NCBI GenBank assembly: GCA_964517115.1
Contig: CAZFBE010000005.1
Span: 1-51,305 of the forward strand
Reading direction: 5' to 3'
From: UBA6624 sp964517115 [NCBI: uncultured bacterium]
GTDB lineage: Bacteria > UBP7 > UBA6624
Length of the DNA: 51,305 nt
A model generated the notes under the pieces. That model was not told the origin of the DNA. It saw nothing but the letters and a program-made list of their open reading frames with translations, and searched no databases. Position numbers and translations under genes: made by a program. Below are positions 9,823-18,989 of the stretch, one piece after another (the first letter of the stretch is position 1; each line of letters starts with the position of its first letter).

Positions 9823-12575
9823 TTACTTAATCTTTTTATCTTTTGACCTAATTCAGTGAATTCATTAACATTTAACTTTTTTGCAATATCTCTAGCATTT
9901 GAAAAAGATTCTTTTGAATCATCTTTTTTTCCAACCTGGTATTCAAATTCAGATTGATGACAAAGCATTTTTGCTAAGCCAAAATCATCTTTTGACTCCT
10001 TGAATATAGCCCTTGCTATTTCCAAATACTCTTCCCCCTTGGAAATCTCATTATTTTTAAGACAAAGATCAGCATAAAAATAATTAGCCCTACCCCTGAT
10101 CCAAGCAATATCAATATTTTTTGAAATTCCTATAGCACGATTTAGGTAAAATCCAGCATCTTCCAAATTGTCCAATTTCAAAAACAACTCCCCTAAGCTT
10201 ATACAAACAGAAGCAATTCGTGACATCTCCTTCGTCTCTTCATACATTTCCAAAGCCTCTAAATAGTATCTTTGTGCATCCTTGAAGTCATTCTTGTAAA
10301 AAGCCATAAAGCCTAGATAAGTGGAACAAAAACCAATCCCTGTAAAGTTGTCCAGATCTTTAAATAAACTCATTGCCTTTGTGTACCTTTTCTCAGCTTG
10401 TTCAAATTCCCCATTATTGAAATTCAGATTTGCAAGATTGGCAAGAATCACACCTTCGTTTTCTTGCCCATAACCTTTTTTCTTAATAACATCTAAAGCC
10501 TCAAGGTAATACTTCTCAGAATCTTTATCATTATGAGACTCCACATTAAAATCACCAAGGCTTGAAAGAACCCTGACCTGACCTTCGTAATCATTATTTT
10601 TCTTATAAAAACTCAGAGCGAACTTAAGTCTTGATGTTGTTTTCTCGCTAGGGTTAAATCTTATTGAGACTATCCCATAGAACTCACTAATCACAACCTT
10701 TGATGCATCAGTCAGACCTTTTCTTTCTATAGCCTGGTTAAAAACCTTTTCAAGCCTTTTAAGCAAACCTAGACTAAAAAAAGTTTCTAACAGGATGGTT
10801 GCAACGCTTTTGACCTCTAAATCGTCTCCTAAATCACATGAATGCCAAAATGCTTTGATCAAATTATCTGAATCATAAAAAAATTGCTCTCTCTTCAATT
10901 TGAATTTTGAACCCCTGAATATCTTTTGAACCTGAGACCTCTCACCAAATTTTGAATAATAGTTAACAAGGCTCTTTCTTAAATTGGCTTTTTCCGAATC
11001 TGAAAAAAGTTTTTCAAACTTTTCTTCAATAAACTCCTTTACAGACCCATAAATTTTTACTGTCTCAAAACTTCTTTCAGGAGTTTCAACACAAATTAAA
11101 CTTTTTTCTCTTAAGGATTGAAGAATTTCTATTGCCATGAAATCAAAACAAGAATCAAAACACCTCTCGACAAGGTCAAGGCTTGAATCTGAAGTGAAAA
11201 TAGACATCGCAGCAAGCATTCTTTTTTCTTCATCATCCAGCAACTCCCAAGACCAATTTATTGTTGCAAAAAGAGTTCTTTGCCTTTTAGGCAAATCTTG
11301 CCTTTTGCTAGTTAATATCTTGAAACTTTCTTCCAATCTGTTCAAAATGCTTTCTAAGGAAAGAAAATTCACCCTTGAAGCCGCTAATTCAATTGCCAGT
11401 GGTGAAAAATCAACTTTTTTAACTATTTTTTTTATTGTTTCAAGATCCCTGTCCTCTAAATCTCCAGAATTTATTTGTTTTGCTCGATTTACAAACAAAT
11501 CAAAAGCATCGTCGGAATTTAAAGGTTTCAGGTTTAAAACTTTTTCCTCTCTTAACTTTATCAAATCTCTGCTTGTCAGGATCAAATAAACATTCCTAAG
11601 CGGCAAAAAGACATTCAAAACCAATTTTGCAACCTCTTTTGAAACCTGCTCTACATTGTCAAAAATTATCAAAGTATCTCCAAGTTGAGAGAAATGCTTG
11701 CGAAGGACGTCAAAATGTTCTTTGTCTGAATTCAGGTTTAAGCTTGGAATTGAAAAAAGATTTTCCAAAGAAGAAAAAATTGAATCAATGTCCCTACAAC
11801 TGGAAAGATCGACAAACCATGCGCCCCCATCTGTTTGAAACTGTTTTAAATTCCTGATTGCAAATTCTTTAGAAAGGCTTGTTTTTCCAGCTCCACCTGG
11901 TCCAAAAATATTAATCAATCTGGTTTTTTCTTTTAAAAGATTTTCCAAAAAATCCACCTCTTGACCTCTCCCAAAAAAATCTTCCAAATGCCCTTGTATA
12001 TTTGTTTTAGAACCTTCGTCAATATTTAATTTTTCAAACTTCCTTTGAGAAAGTACTTTTGGTAAAACCTGCACTAAAAAAATTTTCTCTTTTGCATCAC
12101 CCTTGTAAAAAAATCCTTTTTCTTCAAAAACAGAATCTTCTGATATGCTGCTCTCCACAAAAGTAAAAAAATCTTTCGTAACAAGGGTTTGCCCAGGGTT
12201 ACATATTTTAGAAACCTCTTCGGAATTTTGAATACTCTCATCTGAAGAATCAATTCCCATCTTCACCCTGAAGCCTCTGTAACTCCCATCCTCACACCCC
12301 TCTTCAGTTTTCATCAATGATTCTGGCCAATCCAACTCAAACAAACCTATCTGAATAGAATTTGAAAACCTAACTGCATTTAATGCGTCTTTAAAAATTA
12401 TCACAAATTTTTGCTCTTCAGAATAAAGAATTTCACCCTTGAACCAGCCTGCATATTGCTCAATAAAGCTTTTATAAACTTTGATTGCGTCCCAAACATC
12501 ATCCCCAATTTTCTTCTTTATGGAATCATAGGAATGAACATCTGCAAAAACACAAAATTTCATATCCTTTTTCAC
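9810..12575 (-). CDS. Cyclase-like domain / STAND (NB-ARC-like) ATPase / TPR signalling protein
   Basis: 921 residues in three parts. Residues 5-170 resemble a class III nucleotidyl cyclase: the first metal Asp is kept in FADVHSYDSI (D12), but the second metal site, normally a GDG turn, reads LYSEEQ near 50-55, so catalysis is doubtful. Residues 200-500 are a STAND-type ATPase: Walker A GPGGAGKTS (225-233), Walker B LIIFDN (302-307), LTSRD (333-337) and SPLAIELAA (391-399). Residues about 600-915 are TPR-like helical repeats. The order cyclase-ATPase-TPR is known from large regulators in actinobacteria and other groups; here no DNA-binding domain is seen. The start is GTG with AAGGA eight bases upstream, on the heels (1 nt) of the GT2 stop codon. 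ATG at 12563 is an alternative. Confidence 0.82.
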   Translation of the reverse strand: MKKDMKFCVFADVHSYDSIKKKIGDDVWDAIKVYKSFIEQYAGWFKGEILYSEEQKFVIIFKDALNAVRFSNSIQIGLFELDWPESLMKTEEGCEDGSYRGFRVKMGIDSSDESIQNSEEVSKICNPGQTLVTKDFFTFVESSISEDSVFEEKGFFYKGDAKEKIFLVQVLPKVLSQRKFEKLNIDEGSKTNIQGHLEDFFGRGQEVDFLENLLKEKTRLINIFGPGGAGKTSLSKEFAIRNLKQFQTDGGAWFVDLSSCRDIDSIFSSLENLFSIPSLNLNSDKEHFDVLRKHFSQLGDTLIIFDNVEQVSKEVAKLVLNVFLPLRNVYLILTSRDLIKLREEKVLNLKPLNSDDAFDLFVNRAKQINSGDLEDRDLETIKKIVKKVDFSPLAIELAASRVNFLSLESILNRLEESFKILTSKRQDLPKRQRTLFATINWSWELLDDEEKRMLAAMSIFTSDSSLDLVERCFDSCFDFMAIEILQSLREKSLICVETPERSFETVKIYGSVKEFIEEKFEKLFSDSEKANLRKSLVNYYSKFGERSQVQKIFRGSKFKLKREQFFYDSDNLIKAFWHSCDLGDDLEVKSVATILLETFFSLGLLKRLEKVFNQAIERKGLTDASKVVISEFYGIVSIRFNPSEKTTSRLKFALSFYKKNNDYEGQVRVLSSLGDFNVESHNDKDSEKYYLEALDVIKKKGYGQENEGVILANLANLNFNNGEFEQAEKRYTKAMSLFKDLDNFTGIGFCSTYLGFMAFYKNDFKDAQRYYLEALEMYEETKEMSRIASVCISLGELFLKLDNLEDAGFYLNRAIGISKNIDIAWIRGRANYFYADLCLKNNEISKGEEYLEIARAIFKESKDDFGLAKMLCHQSEFEYQVGKKDDSKESFSNARDIAKKLNVNEFTELGQKIKRLSNYFS

Positions 12576-12576
12576 T

Positions 12577-13299
12577 TCAGCAATCCTTGTCCTTGCTTAG
12601 GAATCTTTCTTTCAGGGTCAATAAAAGCAACATCCAAAAAGCTTCTTGTGCATGCTTTGAACTCATCTTGCTTTGTCCTTTTGTCCTTTCTATGAAAATT
12701 ATCGGAAATTCAGAAACCCTGAATCCAGCTCTTACAGAGCGCCATTTATATTCAATCAAGTATCCATATCCTTGAGTTTGAATTGCGCATAATTCCAAAT
12801 TCAAAGGCACGTCAATCTTCATAGCCATAAAGCCACTTGTTAGGTCACTAATATCAAGTCTGAGCATTTTCCTTGCCAAGAAATTTGCAAAAAGAGAAAT
12901 TGCTATTCTTTGAATTGGCCAATTAACGACACTAACACCATCCATATACCTGGACCCAATAACCAAGTCATGCTTTTTGAGCATCTCAATCATTTCTGGT
13001 ATGTATTTTGAAGAGTGGGACCCATCTGCATCCATGGTAACTAGATTCTCATAACCTTTCTCAATTGCAAACCTAAAACCATCCATCTCAGAATTTGCAA
13101 AAGATCTTTTTTCCTTCCTCACCAAAATATTTAATCTTTCATCTTTGATCTGCTTTTTTATGCCTTCAACAGTTCCATCCTCAGACCTGTCATCAACAAC
13201 CAAGACATCCACATCGTTAATTTTTAAAATTTCACTTATTAGAGAAGGGGCTGTTTCAAGCTCATTGAAACAAGGAAGGATTATCAATGTTTTATTCAT
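12577..13299 (-). CDS. GT2 glycosyltransferase, polyprenyl-phosphate mannose synthase (DPM1) type
   Basis: 240 residues with the GT-A fold signature in order: ILPCFNE (7-13), VVDDRSEDGT, MDADGSH with the DXD metal site, GSRYMDGVSV, DLTSGFMAM and QGYGYLIEYKW. This matches dolichol/polyprenol-phosphate mannosyltransferases, which charge a polyprenyl phosphate with a hexose from a nucleotide sugar. The C-terminus has no membrane pair, so it is the short, soluble or peripheral form. It overlaps the upstream DMT gene by 8 nt and is followed after 1 nt by the STAND gene, so it belongs to that operon. A likely consumer of its product is the GT39 protein nearby (inference). Confidence 0.85.
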   Translation of the reverse strand: MNKTLIILPCFNELETAPSLISEILKINDVDVLVVDDRSEDGTVEGIKKQIKDERLNILVRKEKRSFANSEMDGFRFAIEKGYENLVTMDADGSHSSKYIPEMIEMLKKHDLVIGSRYMDGVSVVNWPIQRIAISLFANFLARKMLRLDISDLTSGFMAMKIDVPLNLELCAIQTQGYGYLIEYKWRSVRAGFRVSEFPIIFIERTKGQSKMSSKHAQEAFWMLLLLTLKERFLSKDKDC

Positions 13300-14182
13300 T
13301 CTCTATTACCCTACTCTTCATTTTAAATTCTTCTTTTAAAACCATCCAAATTGAAAAACCTAGAACCGCAACACCAATCCATTTTTCGAAAGCAACAATA
13401 TCCCCCATTAAGAAAATACCAAAAAATATTGCAAATGGAGCTTCTAGAGTTAGTAATATTGCACTAGTTTCATACGACAAGACACGTTGAGACCAAACCT
13501 GCAAAACAAACATAAGCGCACTTACAATGACCCCAAGAAAAAACAAAGAAAGCCAACTTTCTGAACCTGGAAGAACCAAAGGTCCTTCAAAAAACAAAAC
13601 TGAAAAAAATCCCAAAAAACAAATGGTAAACATCTGAACTGAAGTAAAGTGAAAAACATTATGCAATTTAGATTTTTTTGCAATATAAACAATATGAGCA
13701 GCATATGCAAAAGCACAACCCAGAGTTAAAAAATCTCCTCTATTTGAAAATAGGTTTTCCCACCTAAAACCTTCAGCTATAACAAGAAACAGTCCAAGAA
13801 AAGAAACCATGCAAGCAAGAAAAGTTTTTTTGCTAAAGTCTTTCTTGTCTAAAAAGAATGCAATCAAAGGAGTAAAAACAACATAAGCAACTGTAATTAT
13901 TCCTGAATTCGTGACACTGGTATACTTCAGGCCAAAGGTTTGAAATACGTAACCCAAGAACAAAAAAGACCCTGCAATGAATCCATCCCTCCAAAGTCTC
14001 TTGTCTGAAGAAAATCCATAAAAAATAGACAGAAAAACAAAAGCAATCAAAAATCTCCAAAATAAAAGATTGAAAACAGAGAAAAAATCCAACTCATTTT
14101 TCATGACAACGAAAGCGTAACCCCAAATGAGCCCCACTAAAACGAGTGCAAATGATGCTCGAGTCTTGATATTAGACAACAT
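13292..14182 (-). CDS. DMT/EamA-family transporter
   Basis: 296 residues with about ten membrane helices arranged as two EamA halves. The first half opens with FALVLVGLIWGYAFVVMK and contains the usual FWRFLIAFVFL. Halves of this type begin with a W-G-x motif and pass five helices each. The family exports metabolites or amino acids; the substrate here is unknown. It is probably the first gene of the DMT-GT2-STAND operon. The 38-base gap before fusA's stop is AT-rich and could hold a promoter, but I see no convincing -35/-10 pair. Confidence 0.82.
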   Translation of the reverse strand: MLSNIKTRASFALVLVGLIWGYAFVVMKNELDFFSVFNLLFWRFLIAFVFLSIFYGFSSDKRLWRDGFIAGSFLFLGYVFQTFGLKYTSVTNSGIITVAYVVFTPLIAFFLDKKDFSKKTFLACMVSFLGLFLVIAEGFRWENLFSNRGDFLTLGCAFAYAAHIVYIAKKSKLHNVFHFTSVQMFTICFLGFFSVLFFEGPLVLPGSESWLSLFFLGVIVSALMFVLQVWSQRVLSYETSAILLTLEAPFAIFFGIFLMGDIVAFEKWIGVAVLGFSIWMVLKEEFKMKSRVIENE

Positions 14183-14220
14183 AGATAGTAGTCTATATTT
14201 AAATACTTTTAATTGAATTC

Positions 14221-16278
14221 TTAATTTGCAGCGTGTGAAATTTTTTCTTTTATGTGCTCAGGAACCTTTTCGTATTTTAGGAATTCCATACTTGAAGTTC
14301 CTGTACCGCTCGTTACATTCCTCAGAACAGTTGTGTACCCAAAAGTTTCAGATAGCGGCAAATGAGCCTTTATAACCCTTGTACCATCATCTAGAATTTT
14401 TGTATCGTAAACCATCCCTCTTCTTTTTTCTAAATCTCCAAGAACCACACCAACATGTTCTTCTTTCACCATTACTTCTGCATCCATAATTGGCTCCAAA
14501 AGCAATGGGGATGCTTTTAAAAAAGCTTTTCTAAAAGCGTCTACAGCAGCAATCTTGAAAGCAATTTCCGAAGAGTCAACATCATGATAGCTTCCATCCA
14601 AAAGTTTAAGATGAAAATCAATAACTTTATAACCTGCAATAGACCCATTCAAAGCTGCTTCTTTAACTCCTTGTAAGACAGGTTTGTGGTACTCTTTTGG
14701 AACAGATCCTCCTTTTGTCAGGTCTTCCATTTCCAAAACCTGCTCCTTGTCTTTCTTTCGCGGCTCTATCTCAATGACGACATGTCCATACTGCCCTCTT
14801 CCACCACTCTGCCTTACATACTTTCCTTCAGCAACACTTGAGTTAGCTATTGACTCTCTGTAAGAAACCTTTGGCCTTCCAACATTTGTATCAAGTTTAA
14901 ATTCCCGCTGAAGCCTGCTAACTATTATTTCTAAATGTAATTCTCCCATTCCTGAAATAATAGTTTGCCCAGTTTCAGAATCAACAGAAAATTTAAAAGA
15001 AGGATCTTCTTCTCCTAACTTTGACAAAGATTCTCCAAGCTTGTCTAAATCAGCCGTCTTCTTTGGCTCTAAAGAAATGGAAATCACCGGATCTGGAAAA
15101 GTAACTCTTGAAAGAGTGAAAGAATTTCCTTTGGTGGTCAAAGTATCACCTGTTGTAAAACTTTTTGCACCAATAATTGCACCTAAGTCGCCAGGGCCAA
15201 GTTCATCAATATCCTCTCTTCTATCAGCATGCATCCTCAAAAGCCTTCCAACCCTTTCGGTTTTTCCAGTTCTAGGGTTGTATATTTGATCTTTTGATTT
15301 TAATTTTCCAGAATATATTCTTACAAAAATCAACTTTCCAACAAAAGGATCGGTAGCTACCTTGAAAGCTAAACCTGTAAGGTTTTCATCATTTACACTT
15401 AAGTTGATTTCCTCTCCATCCTTGTTGTATGCTGGTACTTTTTCAATATCTAAAGGGCTTGGAAGATAATCTATTATTCCATCCAAAAGCATCTGAACAC
15501 CCTTATTTTTTAAACTGGAGCCACAGAAAACAGGAACAATGCCTTGGCTGATTGTTGCTAACCTTACAACCTTCTTCATTAAAGAATTGGGAATTTCTTT
15601 TTCATCAAGATACAAGGACATTAGTTCATCATCAAACTCTGCTAGAGAATCCAGCAGTATTGATCTTGATAAAAATGCTTCGTCTTTGAGGTCTTCAGGA
15701 ATTTCAATCTCTTTAAAATCAAGCCCATTGTCATCGAGGTATTCATAAGCTTTCATCTCTATCAAGTCTATCAATCCTGAATAATCCGACTCGGAACCTA
15801 TCGGCAATTGAATAGGAATAGCATTTGATTTTAATTTTTCGTTGATAGAGTTAACTGAATTTTCAAAATTTGCACCTGTTCTATCCATTTTGTTTATAAA
15901 TACAATTCTCGGAACATTATTTCTAGTAGCCTGCCTCCATACAGTTTCTGATTGGGGCTGAACACCTTCAACAGCACTTACTATAACGACAGCACCATCA
16001 AGAACCCTCAAGGCTCTCTCAACCTCAATCGTGAAATCAACATGTCCTGGAGTGTCTATAATGTTTATCTGATGATCTTTCCAGTCTGTAGTTGTTGCAG
16101 CTGAAGTTATAGTTATTCCTCTTTCTTGCTCAAGTTCCATCCAGTCCATCGTTGCAGTTCCCTCATGAACTTCACCAAGCCTATGGAGCCTTCCAGAATA
16201 AAAAAGAACTCTTTCAGAGGTTGTTGTCTTTCCTGCATCTATATGAGCAATAAAACCAATATTTCTTATATTCTTCAT
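14221..16278 (-). CDS. fusA: Elongation factor G
   Basis: 685 residues, complete. This GTPase drives tRNA-mRNA translocation on the ribosome and helps RRF split ribosomes. Visible: G1 AHIDAGKTT (11-19), switch region [13 protein letters not shown]3 DTPGHVDF, G4 NKMD, then the EF-G domains II-V, including [15 protein letters not shown] and GRGQYGHV in domain IV. It is not in the classical str operon (rpsL-rpsG-fusA-tuf), and tuf is 28 kb away. Instead it is the last gene of an acylphosphatase-HTH-fusA unit, 19 nt after the HTH gene. It could be the sole EF-G or a second paralogue; this cannot be told from the window. Confidence 0.95.
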   Translation of the reverse strand: MKNIRNIGFIAHIDAGKTTTSERVLFYSGRLHRLGEVHEGTATMDWMELEQERGITITSAATTTDWKDHQINIIDTPGHVDFTIEVERALRVLDGAVVIVSAVEGVQPQSETVWRQATRNNVPRIVFINKMDRTGANFENSVNSINEKLKSNAIPIQLPIGSESDYSGLIDLIEMKAYEYLDDNGLDFKEIEIPEDLKDEAFLSRSILLDSLAEFDDELMSLYLDEKEIPNSLMKKVVRLATISQGIVPVFCGSSLKNKGVQMLLDGIIDYLPSPLDIEKVPAYNKDGEEINLSVNDENLTGLAFKVATDPFVGKLIFVRIYSGKLKSKDQIYNPRTGKTERVGRLLRMHADRREDIDELGPGDLGAIIGAKSFTTGDTLTTKGNSFTLSRVTFPDPVISISLEPKKTADLDKLGESLSKLGEEDPSFKFSVDSETGQTIISGMGELHLEIIVSRLQREFKLDTNVGRPKVSYRESIANSSVAEGKYVRQSGGRGQYGHVVIEIEPRKKDKEQVLEMEDLTKGGSVPKEYHKPVLQGVKEAALNGSIAGYKVIDFHLKLLDGSYHDVDSSEIAFKIAAVDAFRKAFLKASPLLLEPIMDAEVMVKEEHVGVVLGDLEKRRGMVYDTKILDDGTRVIKAHLPLSETFGYTTVLRNVTSGTGTSSMEFLKYEKVPEHIKEKISHAAN

Positions 16279-16297
16279 AATAAAAAGGAATTGAAAA

Positions 16298-16675
16298 CTA
16301 CTCTTCGTAGTTTTCCAAAATCTGATGGATTTGATTTAGTTCATCGCTAGTTGAGTTCATAAGGCTTGCGAGATTATAACCATTTCTATTGTCCATATAT
16401 GCTAATAAGTCAAGTAATTTGAATCTTCTTTGATTTCCAGCAGTTCTGTGACAGCGCAATATGCCCGCCTCAGTATCTCTCCTTATGGTTGTATGAGAAA
16501 CCCCAAGAAGCAACGCGGCTTGCTGCATAGTTAATTCTGGATTAAGCAAATCAATAATCAATTTTTTTCGAGCATTCAGGCGAGACAGAGCTTTTGCGTA
16601 TTCCGCTTTTCTGCGGTCGTTTTTGGCTAAACTCGTCTTAAGGGCTTTGGACGTTGAGTTAGTATCCAGATTCAT
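16298..16675 (-). CDS. Small HTH DNA-binding protein (excisionase/MerR-like)
   Basis: 125 residues. A helical, Lys/Arg-rich N-terminus (1-45) is followed by a winged-helix HTH of the MerR/excisionase type at about 48-92: [20 protein letters not shown], then [15 protein letters not shown], the wing with its typical G.QRRF. The C-terminal 30 residues are acidic and helical. There is no phage or integrase gene nearby, so an excisionase role is unlikely. It is more likely a transcription regulator of the BldC type. Its ATG overlaps the acylphosphatase stop (ATGA), and EF-G follows after 19 nt, so it is co-transcribed with fusA and may regulate it (inference). Confidence 0.8.
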   Translation of the reverse strand: MNLDTNSTSKALKTSLAKNDRRKAEYAKALSRLNARKKLIIDLLNPELTMQQAALLLGVSHTTIRRDTEAGILRCHRTAGNQRRFKLLDLLAYMDNRNGYNLASLMNSTSDELNQIHQILENYEE

Positions 16676-16953
16676 TTAGAAGGGGTAGGAAGAATTTCAA
16701 ACCCCAATCCTAAATCATCAGCAGTTTCTTTAGTGTCAATAGAATCAACCCTGCTTGAAGGAGGACCTTCACTTAGCAAGCTTTTCATTTTGACAAGATC
16801 CTGATTTGAACCTTCTACAACAACTTCAACATCGCCATTAAGCATATTACGAGTAGTGCCTGAGAGCCCTAAATTGATAGCCTGAGTTCTAGAAAACCAC
16901 CTAAACCCAACTCCTTGGACTCTACCTTTGATCTTAAATTTTCTTGTCGGCAT
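16672..16953 (-). CDS. acyP: Acylphosphatase
   Basis: About 93 residues from ATG 16953 (MPTRKFK). A second in-frame ATG at 16962 would add three residues; no Shine-Dalgarno supports either. The alpha/beta sandwich has the phosphate loop GRVQGVGFRWF with the catalytic Arg, and the catalytic Asn in TRNMLNGDVEV. It hydrolyses acyl phosphates such as acetyl- or carbamoyl-phosphate in the cytosol. Its stop overlaps the start of the HTH gene by 4 nt. It is first in the unit that ends in fusA. Confidence 0.92.
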   Translation of the reverse strand: MPTRKFKIKGRVQGVGFRWFSRTQAINLGLSGTTRNMLNGDVEVVVEGSNQDLVKMKSLLSEGPPSSRVDSIDTKETADDLGLGFEILPTPSK

Positions 16954-16980
16954 AGTACACATATATTAACCGATTTTCTT

Positions 16981-17008
16981 ACAGGGCCTTTAGGCCCTGT
17001 ATTTTTTT
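16981..17008 (+). terminator. Intrinsic terminator oriented on the plus strand
   Basis: ACAGGGCC-TTTA-GGCCCTGT forms a perfect 8-bp GC-rich stem with a 4-base loop, followed by ATTTTTTT on the plus strand only. On the minus strand the same hairpin is followed by AAGAAAATCGG, which would not terminate. All flanking genes run on the minus strand, so the target transcript is unknown. It lies between the spermidine-synthase-like gene's stop and the acylphosphatase start. Confidence 0.7.
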
Positions 17009-17020
17009 ACTACTATTTAT

Positions 17021-17743
17021 TCAATAAATTCCCCAATCTTGGACTCTGTTTTTTAAACACTCGGGTAAATCTTTTATCCATTTTTCTTTGTTTGGAAACC
17101 TTCCCGACATCACTAAAACATTTGAAGCCTCTTTTGTTTTTTTTATGCAAAGTTCCTGAAACTCCATTTTTATCAAATTACAAACATTCAAACATTTATC
17201 ATTTTTTCCAGAAAGATTCACCATCAACCTACCACCAGGAGAAAGTTTATTTTTTATTTTTTTCCAAATAAGCGGGTCTTGAAGCTCTGGAATAAATTTT
17301 CCCGAAAGAAACAAATCAATAATTATCGAAGAGTAAGGAGGGCTCTTGAAAAAACTATCGGAAAAAGCATTTTCAATATTTACCCTTACATCTTGCTCAT
17401 CAGGAAATCCAAAATAAACTTTTGCTACCTCAACAAGAGTTTTGTCTATTTCCCAACAGTCTAAAACAATATTTGGCCAATGCTTTCTATAAAGATAAAC
17501 GGACGTTCCTCCTCCTAGTCCCAAAATAGCAACTTTACCCTTTTTCACCAATGGAGGAATGATGCAAAAATCATCCCAGTATGCTTCAGTGCTTTCCATG
17601 CCTCTCTTGTAAATAGAGTGGATATTGGAACTTCTGTCTAAATACAAAAGATTTGTGCCATCTTTTTCTTGCACGACCCTGATGGCGTTAAAGCTTGTAG
17701 TTCTTTTTAATAAAACTTTATTTCTTTTCCAAGGCCAAATCAT
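17021..17743 (-). CDS. Spermidine-synthase-like (polyamine aminopropyltransferase fold) protein
   Basis: 240 residues. A Rossmann-type S-adenosyl nucleotide site is visible: ILGLGGGTSVYLYRKHWPN (motif I), CWEIDKTLVEVAKVYFG with the acidic E/D, and a DLF block after the fourth strand (SSIIIDLFLSG). Spermidine synthases show a GGGDG glycine loop and a catalytic Asp in a D-x-T/S-D motif. Here these read GGGTS and IDLF, so true aminopropyl transfer is doubtful and the protein may be a methyltransferase-like relative. Its start overlaps the end of hflX by 26 nt, so it is translated from the same message. Confidence 0.7.
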   Translation of the reverse strand: MIWPWKRNKVLLKRTTSFNAIRVVQEKDGTNLLYLDRSSNIHSIYKRGMESTEAYWDDFCIIPPLVKKGKVAILGLGGGTSVYLYRKHWPNIVLDCWEIDKTLVEVAKVYFGFPDEQDVRVNIENAFSDSFFKSPPYSSIIIDLFLSGKFIPELQDPLIWKKIKNKLSPGGRLMVNLSGKNDKCLNVCNLIKMEFQELCIKKTKEASNVLVMSGRFPNKEKWIKDLPECLKNRVQDWGIY

Positions 17744-18971
17744 TTTCTTTAAAGTAGTTTAATAAATTTTTTGGAATAATCACAGTGTAAAAAACACCTT
17801 CTTCTTGAACCTCTTCTTTCAAAACGCATCCTTCTGAATAGATCTTTGAAATCATATCTTGTCTATCAAATGGAATAAAAACTTTCATTTTTAACGATCT
17901 TTGAATTATCCATTTTTCAAGATCTTTAAAAAGTCTCTCTATTCCTGTTTTGTTGATTGAAGATATTTGATAAAAATCCCCCTTCCCCACTAAGTTATTT
18001 TTAGAGCCCCTTGAAAGAAGGTCAGTTTTGTTAAAAAGGTACCATCTCTGCTTGTCTAAAACACCTAGATCTCCAAGGATTTCATTTGTAACCCTTATTT
18101 GATCTTCAATGTCAGGTCTTGAAGAGTCAACAACATGCCAAATAATATCTGCCTCATTCAACTCTGCAAGTGTAGACCTAAAACTTGCCACCAGCCCTGG
18201 AGGAAGATTTTTTATAAACCCGACAGTATCACTTAGTAAAACTTTTTGATTAAGAATTTTGAAAACTTTGGTTGTTGAGTCAAGTGTAGAAAAAAGCCTA
18301 TCTTCAGAAAGAACGTTTGCATCTGTTACCAGGTTCATGAATGTTGATTTTCCAGCATTTGTATATCCCACTAACGCAATTTTGATTAAATTTTTTCTAG
18401 ACTTTCTTCTTTCTGAACTTAATTTTTCAATATTTTTTAATTTTTTCTCAAGAAAAGATATTCTTTTCCATATCTGTCTTTTGTCAGATTCCAACTGCGT
18501 TTCTCCAGGACCCCTAACGCCTATCCCTCCAGACTGCCTTGAAAGGTGTGTCCACATCCTTGTTAGCCTTGGCAAAGTGTAACTTAGTTGAGCTCTTTCA
18601 ACCTGGATCTTTGATTCTGCAGTTCTCGCATTTTGGGAAAACAAATCTAATATTAGATTTGTTCTATCTATAACCTTACAAGTAACATGCTTCTCTATAT
18701 TCAATATATTCCTTAAATTGAGAGATTCTGAAAAAACTACAAAATCTGCCTTAATCGATTTAGACAACCTTTGAATTTTTTCAAGTTGGCCTTTTCCCAA
18801 AAAAGGCCTTCTGTTGGGAATATTGAAAATTAAACTTTCAACAATTTCACAACCTACTGAAGATACAAGATTTGAAATTTCTTCCAAATCAGAATTATCT
18901 TCAATTTTATTTGGCCTCCTGTTAACTAATACGGAAATTCCTCTTTCTATTTTTTTATTTTTTTGCAACAA
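17718..18971 (-). CDS. hflX: GTPase HflX
   Basis: 417 residues. The N-terminal HflX domain (GKGQLEKI, then VERAQLSYTLPRLTRMW and the Gly-rich linker SGGIGVRGPGETQLESDKR) precedes a G domain with Walker A GYTNAGKST (202-210), DTVGF and NKTD. HflX binds the 50S E-site region and splits stalled ribosomes under stress. The start is TTG (two consecutive TTG codons at 18971 and 18968); no ATG suits the family N-terminus. It is divergent from the RidA-like gene with about 18 bases between starts. Confidence 0.93.
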   Translation of the reverse strand: MLQKNKKIERGISVLVNRRPNKIEDNSDLEEISNLVSSVGCEIVESLIFNIPNRRPFLGKGQLEKIQRLSKSIKADFVVFSESLNLRNILNIEKHVTCKVIDRTNLILDLFSQNARTAESKIQVERAQLSYTLPRLTRMWTHLSRQSGGIGVRGPGETQLESDKRQIWKRISFLEKKLKNIEKLSSERRKSRKNLIKIALVGYTNAGKSTFMNLVTDANVLSEDRLFSTLDSTTKVFKILNQKVLLSDTVGFIKNLPPGLVASFRSTLAELNEADIIWHVVDSSRPDIEDQIRVTNEILGDLGVLDKQRWYLFNKTDLLSRGSKNNLVGKGDFYQISSINKTGIERLFKDLEKWIIQRSLKMKVFIPFDRQDMISKIYSEGCVLKEEVQEEGVFYTVIIPKNLLNYFKENDLALEKK

Positions 18972-18989
18972 TGGTTTAAACTATATCTT

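Noticed and set aside
16298-16675. Excisionase of an integrated element
   Set aside because: No integrase, attachment repeats or phage genes are nearby, and the gene is locked between acylphosphatase and fusA.
17021-17743. True spermidine synthase (speE)
   Set aside because: The glycine loop lacks GGGDG and the catalytic Asp block is altered, so only a fold-level assignment is safe.
18963-18989. Upstream ATG for the RidA-like gene
   Set aside because: It would overlap the hflX start and add residues not found in the family; ATG 18990 fits better.
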